A program made the translations under genes and the position numbers. DNA of 64,000 nt. Source: Tritrichomonas musculus (taxonomy: Eukaryota; Parabasalia; Tritrichomonadida; Tritrichomonadidae). The notes beneath the pieces are model-generated. The model had not been told where the DNA came from, searched no databases, and worked only from the letters and a program-made list of their open reading frames with translations. The DNA lies in contig JAPFFF010000016.1 of NCBI GenBank assembly GCA_039105265.1, positions 1,922,001-1,986,000 on the forward strand, given 5' to 3'. Shown here piece after piece: positions 25,121 through 33,792 of the stretch; the stretch's first letter is position 1; every line of letters starts with the position of its first letter.

Positions 25121-25594
25121 ATGAGTAACGCAGAGATAACAGAATTAAGAAAGTTGTTACAGGAATTCAAGAAACCAGAAAAGAAACCAAGAAAGTTATC
25201 AGCATTAAATAAATTTAAGAAATATATCATGGGAAGAGTTACTGAAAAAGCTTTAGCAGAAACAAATTATGTTGATTTAATTCCAGTTGATAAAATGAGA
25301 TTATTATGTAAAGCTTATCCAATTGTTTGGGATCAATTAGTTTTACAACCACTTTATCAAGAATATGGTTTAACAACAGAAGAAGAACAAAGAAGATATC
25401 GTGGAAATAAAACAACTCAAGAAGATTATCATAAAATTGTTGACGGTTTAATTGAAAAATTGAAAACTGGACCAAAAGACGATAGACAACATTTTGAAGA
25501 AGATATTGAACAATTATTAGTAGCTGCAATTCAACAAGCATCAAGTGAATTTGATGAGGATGATGATGGAGAAGAAGAAATTACTGAAGAGTAA
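25121..25594 (+). CDS. Small protein upstream of the packaging ATPase
   Basis: 157 residues with a basic N-terminal half ('FKKPEKKPRKLSALNKFKK') and a very acidic tail ('EFDEDDDGEEEITEE'). The helical middle contains 'YPIVWDQLVLQPLYQEYG'. It is not recognised. It lies 38 bp after the long structural region and 45 bp before the ATPase, all on the + strand, so it belongs to the morphogenesis block. The charge split resembles small viral DNA- or capsid-binding proteins, but that is only an impression. Confidence 0.5.
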   Translation: MSNAEITELRKLLQEFKKPEKKPRKLSALNKFKKYIMGRVTEKALAETNYVDLIPVDKMRLLCKAYPIVWDQLVLQPLYQEYGLTTEEEQRRYRGNKTTQEDYHKIVDGLIEKLKTGPKDDRQHFEEDIEQLLVAAIQQASSEFDEDDDGEEEITEE

Positions 25595-25639
25595 ATTTTT
25601 ATTACTTTTTTTGCATAATTTAGTCGGAATTTAAAAAAT

Positions 25640-26503
25640 ATGAGTGACAGTGATTATTTCAGTGATAGCGAAGAAGAAGAAGTTAATTTTGCAAAAGAAA
25701 ACATTAGATCAAAAATAAAAGCAAGGTTAAAATCAAATTTGAGTCCAAAAAATGATTCTTTAATTGCTCCAATTCATGAAGATATTGTTGCTAAATATAA
25801 TTCTGTTAATGTTATTGTAGGTAAACAAAGTATGGGAAAAACAGTTACTGCATTAGAAGAAATAATCAAAATTTCAATACTTAATACTCATCATTTATTA
25901 GTTTATGTTACAAAAGATGGTGAAGAGAACGATAAAAGTTGGTTATCATTGAAACCATTATTACAAATGCCAACAGTAGTGGTTAGTGAAAAAGATGCTG
26001 AAAAATGTATTGATGAATTATTAGCAGCAAAAAGTTTATATTACAAAATTCGAAGAGAAAGAACAAAAAATAAAATTAAACAAGAACAACTCGATGATTT
26101 ATTTAATGTTTTATTTGTTGAAGATTTTGATAGAGAATATTTACATTCGATTGTATTATTTGATGATATTTCAAATTCAAAATTATTCTCATCTGAAGAA
26201 TCATTTTTTAGTCAATTATTACGTAGATGTCGTCATACAAATATGTCTTATTTCTTATTAGTTCAAGGTTGGAAAGGGTTAAAACCACATATTAAAAATG
26301 AAATTAGTACATTATATTTATTACCTGGTTTTAATAAACAACAATTACGTTACATTTATTCTCAAGCTGCTAGTAATTTAGATTTTGAAGACTTTTTTGA
26401 TGCTTTCCAACAATTAAATGAAATGAAACATGAACATCCTGATGAACATCCAATGATTGTTATTCAATGTTCTTCAGGTGGTGATACATATATTAGGTCT
26501 TAG
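25640..26503 (+). CDS. FtsK/HerA-type genome packaging ATPase
   Basis: 287 residues. The Walker A motif 'VGKQSMGKT' is at about residue 60, the Walker B motif 'SIVLFDDIS' at about 171, and an arginine-rich 'LLRRCRHTN' follows, then 'YFLLVQGWKGL' in the sensor position. This layout fits the A32-like packaging ATPases of Polintons, virophages and large DNA viruses, which pump DNA into capsids. An acidic N-terminus ('SDSDYFSDSEEEE') precedes the fold. It sits directly upstream of the capsid genes and converges on the 26493 gene with an 11-base overlap. Confidence 0.85.
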   Translation: MSDSDYFSDSEEEEVNFAKENIRSKIKARLKSNLSPKNDSLIAPIHEDIVAKYNSVNVIVGKQSMGKTVTALEEIIKISILNTHHLLVYVTKDGEENDKSWLSLKPLLQMPTVVVSEKDAEKCIDELLAAKSLYYKIRRERTKNKIKQEQLDDLFNVLFVEDFDREYLHSIVLFDDISNSKLFSSEESFFSQLLRRCRHTNMSYFLLVQGWKGLKPHIKNEISTLYLLPGFNKQQLRYIYSQAASNLDFEDFFDAFQQLNEMKHEHPDEHPMIVIQCSSGGDTYIRS

Positions 26504-26795
26504 AGTTAATAAAATTTATAACATCATTCAAAGTAATTTTAATTTTTGCAATATCATCTTTTATCTTCAAAATTTCTGAATCGTCTTGTTGTTCTTCTTC
26601 ATTGACCTTCTTTAACATTAATTCACCTTTGATTTTGGTTATACGATAACCTTGAATATGATACTTTTTGTTTAGTTTATGTGTTGTTTCTGAATCTAGT
26701 TGTTCTTTGTTCTTAGAATAGAATAAATTAAACTCATCAGTTGTGTTAAACTCTTTTAAATATTTTTGAATTGGTTCAATAATTTTCAATTCCAT
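26493..26795 (-). CDS. Small protein of unknown function
   Basis: 100 residues on the - strand, overlapping the ATPase 3' end by 11 bases. It reads 'MELKIIEPIQKYLKEFN', a basic central part ('KKYHIQGYRITKIKGE') and a C-terminal acidic-to-helical tail. No domain is recognised. It is one of few genes on the - strand inside the structural block, which suggests separate control. Confidence 0.5.
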   Translation of the reverse strand: MELKIIEPIQKYLKEFNTTDEFNLFYSKNKEQLDSETTHKLNKKYHIQGYRITKIKGELMLKKVNEEEQQDDSEILKIKDDIAKIKITLNDVINFINSKT

Positions 26796-26846
26796 TTTAA
26801 AAAAAATAAAATTTATTTAAACATTTTTGAAACTATTTAAAACAAT

Positions 26847-26978
26847 ATGCTGATTGAAATTCTTTTAGGAACGCTTGTTTTAATTGAATTAGTGAACACA
26901 TTATTAAGAGTGATAAAACTTTTCCCTCCTGATGATCCACCAATAGATGAAGAAGTAAGAAGGCGAATGTACTCTTAG
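26847..26978 (+). CDS. 43-residue single-pass membrane microprotein
   Basis: ATG at 26847, stop at 26976-26978. The first 25 residues are a hydrophobic helix ('MLIEILLGTLVLIELVN' and on), followed by 'FPPDDPPIDEEVRRR'. It overlaps the 3' end of the next - strand gene by 4 bases. Size and layout fit a small membrane-anchored virion or host-interaction protein, as small viral genomes often have. The prediction rests on one short open frame, so caution is due. Confidence 0.4.
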   Translation: MLIEILLGTLVLIELVNTLLRVIKLFPPDDPPIDEEVRRRMYS

Positions 26979-27241
26979 TCACCATGTTCTTTCTCATACA
27001 CAGGTTGTAAGAATTTATCTTTTCCTGTTGCATTCCAAGATTGAACATGATCATTCACTGCTCGAATTCCTTTGCCAACACCACCCAAAATAGTTCCAGG
27101 AGTTCCTCCTACAAAGTTTCCAACTTTTTCTAAGGCTGGTGCAACGTAATCTGATGCAAATTGTAAAATTTTACCCCCATTTTTCTTTGCAAAGTTTGCA
27201 ATATTGTTTCCTATTCTTTTAATCCATGTTCCAAAAGCCAT
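26975..27241 (-). CDS. Small amphipathic glycine-rich capsid-associated protein (candidate)
   Basis: 88 residues: an N-terminal amphipathic helix ('MAFGTWIKRIGNNIANFAKK'), then a Gly-rich segment with 'FVGGT' and 'ILGGV', and a charged tail. In adenoviruses and Polintons, small inner-capsid proteins (pVI/pX-like) have amphipathic helices and are cut at (M/I/L)xGG-x sites; 'ILGGV' fits that pattern. The match is by eye only. It is divergent from the first capsid gene, with 76 bp between the starts. Confidence 0.45.
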   Translation of the reverse strand: MAFGTWIKRIGNNIANFAKKNGGKILQFASDYVAPALEKVGNFVGGTPGTILGGVGKGIRAVNDHVQSWNATGKDKFLQPVYEKEHGD

Positions 27242-27317
27242 ATTTTTGAATTTCGTCTGTTTTTCATCTTTGAAAAAAATTGGCTTTTCGAATTTTTTAA
27301 ATTCTTCATAAAAACAG

Positions 27318-29117
27318 ATGACATATCAAAACGCGCAATTTAAGAATTCAGGAAATGATGAAGGTGACATATTAAACTTTTTCAATAATCATTTGAGGAC
27401 ATTAGTACAAAAGAATGGAGGTGATAATACTTTTTCAATTGTTGAGGAATTATGTCATGACAAAGATGAACCTATTCCAATTGGTACAAAAACAAAAATA
27501 AGATTAACTCATTCAGGTCATACAATCTCCCAAATAGAAAAAGGTTTTATCAAATTAGATTTAGAATTGAAACTAAAATTGAAAACACCAATGGCATCTC
27601 AAACGATTTTGGGGAATTGTAAACATCTTAATTATATCTTTATTGGTTTCAAAAATGCTGCCGAAATTATATCTGAATTACAATTTTGGGTTGACGGAAA
27701 ATTAATTAGTGGTTATCATCAAAGTGAAATGATTAAAGAAACTTTTGCATATAATTCAATTCGACCAAAAGATTCCAAAAATAACGCAGCTCATGCTCAT
27801 TCATTATGGGAAAGCGTATGCTGTATGAGTCCAAATGTTGCAGGTGTTTATGTTCCTCTCATTGCATTCCAGAATAATACCACAGTTCCTGTTCATATGG
27901 AATTGAATATACCATTCACTGATTTGTTAGCTTTACAAGCTTGGAGATTGTATCCAAATAGAATTTTAGGTGAAATTGAAATAGAAGTCAAATTTTCTCT
28001 TGATGCTCTTGTTTGGTGTCAACTTCAACCTAAAAATGTTGGTGAAATCAAAAGATTTTGGGGATGGGCTGAACAAGGACAAAAAGAATTTGATGCACCA
28101 ATATTACCTCTTTTCAATCGCTTTTCTCAATATCGAGATCCGATCATTACCGTAGAAAAAGTTGTTCATGAAGATCAAAACGGTACAACCACTGATGCTT
28201 TCACTACCAACGCTCATAAAGCTTCTTACCATTGTATATCATCATTATTCGCTGCGAAAAATGCTAGTGAATCAGAATTCTGGCATATTCAAATGAATAC
28301 CCTTGAGATCACGAATGATGACGTTCGCATTGTCAAATGTCGATCGAATTGCAGTGGATTTGGAGTCAAACCTGATGTAATTGAATCATTAATGACAACA
28401 TTACAAGAACCAATAATTATTCCATCGCAAGAATTAACCAAATATCAATTTGATATGAGAGTAACAGGAGGAAGTATTGATGTGTCAAAATCAGTTCCGT
28501 TGAAGAATGCAACAAATATAACAATGATGTTACCTGCAAAAACTACTCATTGCACAGTCTATCAAAATATTATGTTAGAGCAATGTTGGTTATCAGTCAA
28601 TAAAAAGAAATATCCAGAAACTTATTTTGATAATACTTGGGATGGAAGATTTGTTAATTATCAACTAATGGCAAATGAATTAGATGGAAATATTGAACCA
28701 ACAGATGAATTTGTTGAATCAATATCAAAACCAATAAATAATGTTTATCCAACATTTATGACTGTCGATGGAGATCCTGCAGAAAAAGAGAGATTTATGT
28801 TATGTCCATTTGATAACACAAGTTTTGGAATCAATTTTCAATTAGAACGAGGAAATTCAGGTTATGTTTTCGATGGTGTAGACTCTGGAAATCAAGCAGT
28901 ATCAATCGAGTTTAAAGGAAATTTACTGTCAAGTCAGATTCATAATGCATATCTTTTCCCAGATATTGAATTGAATTCGAATAAAGAAGTATCAGTCAAA
29001 ATGCAAAAACAAGATCCAATTCCAGAAATGTGGATTTGTTCTGATACTTATTGGACTTGGTCAATTCAAGATGGAGTTCAATATTACCCACGAGGAAGAC
29101 CAACTGGTTATGACTAA
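27318..29117 (+). CDS. Major capsid protein, copy 1 (double jelly-roll type)
   Basis: 599 residues. Landmarks are 'YQNAQFKNSGNDEGDIL' near the start, 'AYNSIRPKDSK', 'IPFTDLLALQAWRLYP', 'IIIPSQELTKYQF' and 'GRFVNYQLMANELDG'. Length and position beside the packaging ATPase and a penton-like gene fit the double jelly-roll capsid of Polintons, which forms hexon-like trimers. It shares most landmarks with the next gene, so the two arose by tandem duplication. Which one is the main hexon cannot be told from sequence. Confidence 0.75.
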   Translation: MTYQNAQFKNSGNDEGDILNFFNNHLRTLVQKNGGDNTFSIVEELCHDKDEPIPIGTKTKIRLTHSGHTISQIEKGFIKLDLELKLKLKTPMASQTILGNCKHLNYIFIGFKNAAEIISELQFWVDGKLISGYHQSEMIKETFAYNSIRPKDSKNNAAHAHSLWESVCCMSPNVAGVYVPLIAFQNNTTVPVHMELNIPFTDLLALQAWRLYPNRILGEIEIEVKFSLDALVWCQLQPKNVGEIKRFWGWAEQGQKEFDAPILPLFNRFSQYRDPIITVEKVVHEDQNGTTTDAFTTNAHKASYHCISSLFAAKNASESEFWHIQMNTLEITNDDVRIVKCRSNCSGFGVKPDVIESLMTTLQEPIIIPSQELTKYQFDMRVTGGSIDVSKSVPLKNATNITMMLPAKTTHCTVYQNIMLEQCWLSVNKKKYPETYFDNTWDGRFVNYQLMANELDGNIEPTDEFVESISKPINNVYPTFMTVDGDPAEKERFMLCPFDNTSFGINFQLERGNSGYVFDGVDSGNQAVSIEFKGNLLSSQIHNAYLFPDIELNSNKEVSVKMQKQDPIPEMWICSDTYWTWSIQDGVQYYPRGRPTGYD

Positions 29118-29148
29118 GATAAGATCTAATTTTTTTTTGCAAGATCAA

Positions 29149-30984
29149 ATGACTTATCAAAACGCTCAATTTAGAAACTTTGGAAACGATGAAGGTGACA
29201 TATTAAACTTTTTCAATGATCATTTAAGAAATTTGGTAGCAAAAAACGGAGGAGATAATACTTTTGCTATGTATTGTGAAGATTTCCATGATCATGATAT
29301 TCCAATTGAAAAATTTTCCGAAAGAACTCGAATAAAACTAACTCACCCAAATCATACAATATCTCAAATAGAAAAAAGTTTTATTGAAATGACAGTTGAA
29401 TTTGAAGTTGGATTATCAGAGCATTTACCGAAATTAAATTATTTTACACAAACTGGATCACCTCCCAATTACACTTATACAAATCGAGACAAAGCACAAA
29501 TAAATCAAATATTTGTTGGTTTTAAAGATGCTGTTGAAATTATTGATGAAGCTAGATTTTATGTTGATGGGAAATTGGTTCAAAATTATCATCAAACAGA
29601 AATGATTCGTGAATCTTATGCATATAATTCAATTCGTTCAAAGGAATCAAAACAAAATTCGCCTTATTCTCATACGTTATGGGAAAATGTTTGTAATTTA
29701 TCTCCTAATGTTTATGGATGCTACATTCCAATATCTGATTTATGTTGGGAAAATGACCAAACGATTAAATGGGTTCCAATTCGATTAGAGTTAATCATTC
29801 CATTCACAGATCAGTTAGCTTTACAAGCTTGGAGATTGTATCCAAATCAAATATTAGGTGAAATCGAAGAAGAAGTTAGATTTTCTTTGGATGGTTTAGT
29901 TTGGTGTCAAGTTCCTCCTCAAAAAGTTGGAGACCGTCAGAAAAAGAAATTGTTTTATCAAATGATTGAATATCATTCTCCTGAAGTTCCAATAATAAAT
30001 CGTTTTTTACAAATTGGTCAATTAGGAAGGATTGTTTCATCTTTTGAAGTCAATGTTGCTAAAAATTCCACTGATGTCTCCAAAGTTTTTGCTGGATCAT
30101 CATCAACACTTTGGCAATTTACTCGTTTCGATGAGAACAAAACGTTGGCTGAAAAAAATACAACATTGAATCAAGTTTATTGTGAAGTTATGGAAAATCG
30201 TTTAATTGTTAATCCAAAATCAATAAAAATCACAGTTGGACGATCAAATTTGTTTGGATTTGGAATAAAACCATCAGTTGTTGAAGGATTGATGTCAACT
30301 TTACAAGAACCATTAATAATTCCATCTCAAGAATTAACAAGAGTAATTTTTGATACAACTGTCGGAGATGATGAAATAAATTTAATTAAATCTATGCCTT
30401 TGAAAAATGCAATAAATTTAACATTTATGTTTCCAAGATATGCAAATGATATTACAGTATATAGAAATATAATGTATGCAAATGTTCGATTAATAATAGA
30501 TAAGAAATTGTATCCTCAAGTTGAATTTGCTAATACTTGGAATGGAAGATTTGTTCAATATCAATTAATGGCAAATGAATTAGATGGAATTGAAGCAACT
30601 CCAGAATATTTAGAATCTATTTGTCAACCTCTGAATAACATAATAATTGAAAACTCTCAAATTAGAGGAGATAGTCTTTTCCACAATAGTTATTATGATG
30701 ATACAAATTTCGGAATTAATTTCCAATTAGAACGTGGAAATTCGGGTTATGTTTTCGATGGTATAGATACTGATAATCATGAAGCTTTAATAAAATTTCA
30801 TGCTGATTGTATCTTTGATTGGGGTCATCAACAAGAAAATAGTTATCTTTTCCCTACCCACGATGTTAATGTAAGAAATTTATGTAAACCAGAAATGTGG
30901 ATTTGTTCTGATACTTATTGGACTTGGTCAATACAAGATGGAGTTCAATATCATGATGAAGGAGTACCAAGTGGCTATAAATAA
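29149..30984 (+). CDS. Major capsid protein, copy 2
   Basis: 611 residues from the ATG at 29149, chosen because 'MTYQNAQFRNFGNDEG' aligns with the start of copy 1; an open frame upstream from 29071 overlaps copy 1 and is not needed. Shared landmarks are 'AYNSIRSKESKQNS', 'IIPFTDQLALQAWRLYP', 'GIKPSVVEGLMSTLQEP' and 'CSDTYWTWSIQDG'. The paralogues differ most in the loops around residues 230-330, where exposed capsid towers would be expected. The gap to copy 1 is only 31 bp. Confidence 0.75.
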   Translation: MTYQNAQFRNFGNDEGDILNFFNDHLRNLVAKNGGDNTFAMYCEDFHDHDIPIEKFSERTRIKLTHPNHTISQIEKSFIEMTVEFEVGLSEHLPKLNYFTQTGSPPNYTYTNRDKAQINQIFVGFKDAVEIIDEARFYVDGKLVQNYHQTEMIRESYAYNSIRSKESKQNSPYSHTLWENVCNLSPNVYGCYIPISDLCWENDQTIKWVPIRLELIIPFTDQLALQAWRLYPNQILGEIEEEVRFSLDGLVWCQVPPQKVGDRQKKKLFYQMIEYHSPEVPIINRFLQIGQLGRIVSSFEVNVAKNSTDVSKVFAGSSSTLWQFTRFDENKTLAEKNTTLNQVYCEVMENRLIVNPKSIKITVGRSNLFGFGIKPSVVEGLMSTLQEPLIIPSQELTRVIFDTTVGDDEINLIKSMPLKNAINLTFMFPRYANDITVYRNIMYANVRLIIDKKLYPQVEFANTWNGRFVQYQLMANELDGIEATPEYLESICQPLNNIIIENSQIRGDSLFHNSYYDDTNFGINFQLERGNSGYVFDGIDTDNHEALIKFHADCIFDWGHQQENSYLFPTHDVNVRNLCKPEMWICSDTYWTWSIQDGVQYHDEGVPSGYK

Positions 30985-31008
30985 AGATTTTTATTTGAAT
31001 AGAAAAAT

Positions 31009-31494
31009 ATGTCGACATTAATTTCATATAACATTGATCCAAATTTAAATATTCAACCATTAAAAATTCATAAAACTTATTACCCTGTTCAAGGTTGGAA
31101 ACTATCAACAAAGGAACAACAAGAACAAAATTTATCAGAATGTTTAACGGTTGATCACTTTTATTTTGAAAATGAAAGATTTGCTTTTAAATATCCATCA
31201 GAGTTTCATACTCCAACTCAAGGTCAAGATCGATATATAATCTTTCAATATTGTTATTGTGTTGTTAATAAGCATACTGCATCAAATTATACTGTTCATG
31301 CAAGTTTTGTTCCTCGAAATAATTATTGTGATAGTTTAGTTTATGTTGCAAATTTACAAGTTTCTGATGATAATAGAAAATATTTAATTGATTCGAATGT
31401 CAAACAAGGTTTTACGGTTTGGTTTAAAGATACAGAAACAAGAAAAATAATAGTTCCTGATTATTTCATTTTGTTCTTGAAATTAGAATATTGA
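31009..31494 (+). CDS. Penton-like minor capsid protein (candidate)
   Basis: 161 residues, beta-rich throughout ('YTVHASFVPRNNY', 'DSLVYVANLQVSDDN') and ending 'DYFILFLKLEY'. A compact beta protein directly after the hexon genes fits the single jelly-roll penton (minor capsid) of Polintons. It lacks motifs that would settle the case by eye. It sits 24 bp after copy 2 and about 35 bp before the start of the first fibre-like gene. Confidence 0.5.
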   Translation: MSTLISYNIDPNLNIQPLKIHKTYYPVQGWKLSTKEQQEQNLSECLTVDHFYFENERFAFKYPSEFHTPTQGQDRYIIFQYCYCVVNKHTASNYTVHASFVPRNNYCDSLVYVANLQVSDDNRKYLIDSNVKQGFTVWFKDTETRKIIVPDYFILFLKLEY

Positions 31495-31529
31495 ATCAAT
31501 TTTATTTTTGGTGCGAAAATAAAAATTTA

Positions 31530-33764
31530 ATGACAGGTGTTTGGACCGATACAGATTTCAAATTAATGACTGCAAGTGGTGTGACTGATTCGAGTTTATT
31601 TGTGTTGAAAGAAAATGGTGAGGCGTCAAATTTAACAATAAAATACCCAAAAGATGAGGAAGAGAAAATGAAAGGAGAAAGAACAGCAACAATCAAGTCC
31701 GATGAAATTATTGAATTAATCCTCGATAATCTGAATACATCAAAAACCAAATTTGTGTTGAAAGAAAATGGTGAGGCGTCAAATTTAACAATAAAATACC
31801 CAAAAGATGAGGAAGAGAAAAGGAAAGGAGAAAGAACAGCAACAATCACGACAGATGAAATTGTTGATTTTGTACTCGATAATCAAGATAACTCAAAAAC
31901 TAAATTTGTTTTGAAAGATGGTGGTACAGTTCAAAATTTAAAAATCAAATTTAATGTAACAGAGGGGTCAACTGGATATAATAGTGAAATGACTTCTGAT
32001 AAATTAGGGAGAGATCTTACTTCAGTTGTGAATAAAACGAAATATTTAAATACAGCATTGGATGGAGCAACTGGAGAGTTTAAGTTAAATTCTTCAGACA
32101 AGACAATTCAAATATCAACAAATGCCCTTGTGAAATTTTTCAATCTCTGGAAAAAAATAAATTTATCTTACCCATCAGATGATGATCCAGATGATATCCA
32201 AGATTTAGGAAATCATGTAACTTTTTCAGAACCACTATATCTTTCCGAAGTTTTACGATTTCCAGTAATAATGCCGAATCCAAAACAACCGGCCGATGAA
32301 GATGGAACCGTTAAATTTTATCAATATATATTGGATCTTCAATTTCTTGCAAAAGCAATCTTTTGGAAGAGGAAAAGTGAAATTAATCAAAATCAATATG
32401 TAATGGCAAAAATAGGAGCTCCAAAGACTTTTCGAGCTGCACCTCAATTATTAACAGAAGATGAGGAAGATCCAAAAACAATCTCAATTGAGTCCTATGA
32501 GAAGATGTTGCAAGAAATTGAAGATGATTGGAAAATGTATATGGATTATATATTTTCTCAATTGAATCAAAGTTTTGAAGATCAACTCGAATACTTAATT
32601 GATAACAAAGAATTTGGTAAATTTTGGAGAAATTCAATATTTGTCGAAAATAATTTAAATAATATTCCATTACAACCATTACGACCTCAAACATTAGCAG
32701 GGTATGGATTTATAACTTTTGATATGAGTAATCTTGAAGCTGCTGATGGTGTTATGTTAACTTCTTTTATATCAGCCGAATACAATAATTCATCATTAAT
32801 AATTACCATTTTTGATTATGAGAGTTCACATTTTATTTTCCATATCTTTGATCGAAAACGTTCAAAAATAAATTATCAAATTAAATTCATTGATTATGTT
32901 ATCGAATGTAAAATAACAAATAATGAATTAATTGTTAAATCAAATCAAAATAATATAGACAGTTCATCATTTGTAATTGAAAATCATAACCTAAAAATAA
33001 CTTTAAATGGTGAATTTGAATTAAAATTAGAAGAAACTGAAGCCGATAAAAAATATTGTGAAGAACACCAATATGAAACAAATTCTGGAGAGGAAAGAAA
33101 TTTAGAAAATCGAATTGTTGGTTATTACCTTGCTCCTTTGAATGAGAATTTCAAAAATTATTTAACCACACTTGGGTCATCATCAGGTTCTGTAGATTTT
33201 GATACATTAACTAGAATAACAAATTTAGAAAATACAATGAAAAATTATACTGAAAGGGTATCAACCTTAGAATCAAATGTTGATCAAATTGGAAATGTAT
33301 TTTCTGCTGATACTACTGAGAGTCAAGAATATCGAAATAAAGAAGGTTTTGTCATAAATAATCAAGTTCAAACATTGGCATTAAATGAGGAAGAACCAGT
33401 TGTATTAACATTTGAAGAAAAATTACAGAAATGGCAAGCTGAAGAACTAGATCAATTAAAATGGTTAAATCAAGGAATCAAAGAGATTTGGTCATTTTGT
33501 GCTGCCATTTCAGAAGATTTAGCTCGATTAGAAGAGAATCAATGTCAATGTGGAGGTAATAATAATAATAATGAGAATGATGATGAAATATTAACTGAAT
33601 TAGAACGTAAATGTCAAAATATTGAAACTGATCTAACGTTTGAAAATTTGACAACTGAGAATCGAATTAAGATCTTAGAAGATAAAACTAAAAATATTGA
33701 ATGTGATAAATATTATGATAGTATAATTCAATTATTAGAAGAAAAATGTTCCACAATTGAGTAA
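31530..33764 (+). CDS. Fibre-like structural protein 1
   Basis: 744 residues from the ATG at 31530; the frame is open slightly upstream, but only TTG is available there. It opens with a beta-type unit of 51 residues ('FVLKENGEASNLTIKYP') that is almost exactly doubled, with a weaker third unit. A middle globular beta part follows, then coiled coils ('RITNLENTMKNYTERVSTLE' and a later 'LEENQCQCGGNNNNN' linker). Repeated beta units plus trimeric coiled coils are the design of viral fibre or spike proteins. No receptor-binding family is recognised. Confidence 0.5.
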   Translation: MTGVWTDTDFKLMTASGVTDSSLFVLKENGEASNLTIKYPKDEEEKMKGERTATIKSDEIIELILDNLNTSKTKFVLKENGEASNLTIKYPKDEEEKRKGERTATITTDEIVDFVLDNQDNSKTKFVLKDGGTVQNLKIKFNVTEGSTGYNSEMTSDKLGRDLTSVVNKTKYLNTALDGATGEFKLNSSDKTIQISTNALVKFFNLWKKINLSYPSDDDPDDIQDLGNHVTFSEPLYLSEVLRFPVIMPNPKQPADEDGTVKFYQYILDLQFLAKAIFWKRKSEINQNQYVMAKIGAPKTFRAAPQLLTEDEEDPKTISIESYEKMLQEIEDDWKMYMDYIFSQLNQSFEDQLEYLIDNKEFGKFWRNSIFVENNLNNIPLQPLRPQTLAGYGFITFDMSNLEAADGVMLTSFISAEYNNSSLIITIFDYESSHFIFHIFDRKRSKINYQIKFIDYVIECKITNNELIVKSNQNNIDSSSFVIENHNLKITLNGEFELKLEETEADKKYCEEHQYETNSGEERNLENRIVGYYLAPLNENFKNYLTTLGSSSGSVDFDTLTRITNLENTMKNYTERVSTLESNVDQIGNVFSADTTESQEYRNKEGFVINNQVQTLALNEEEPVVLTFEEKLQKWQAEELDQLKWLNQGIKEIWSFCAAISEDLARLEENQCQCGGNNNNNENDDEILTELERKCQNIETDLTFENLTTENRIKILEDKTKNIECDKYYDSIIQLLEEKCSTIE
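31601..31906 (+). repeat. 153-bp tandem duplication inside fibre-like gene 1
   Basis: TGTGTTGAAAGAAAATGG at 31601 recurs at 31754, and the next about 100 bases are nearly identical, a period of 51 codons. A third, diverged unit follows. High identity at DNA level points to a recent in-frame duplication. Confidence 0.7.
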
Positions 33765-33792
33765 ATCTTATTTTTGTTGCAAATGTAAAAAA

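Noticed and set aside
31491-33792. Starts at TTG 31491 and TTG 33757 for the two fibre-like genes
   Set aside because: ATG codons at 31530 and 33793 lie close downstream, and the extra codons come from the spacer or from the previous gene's end.
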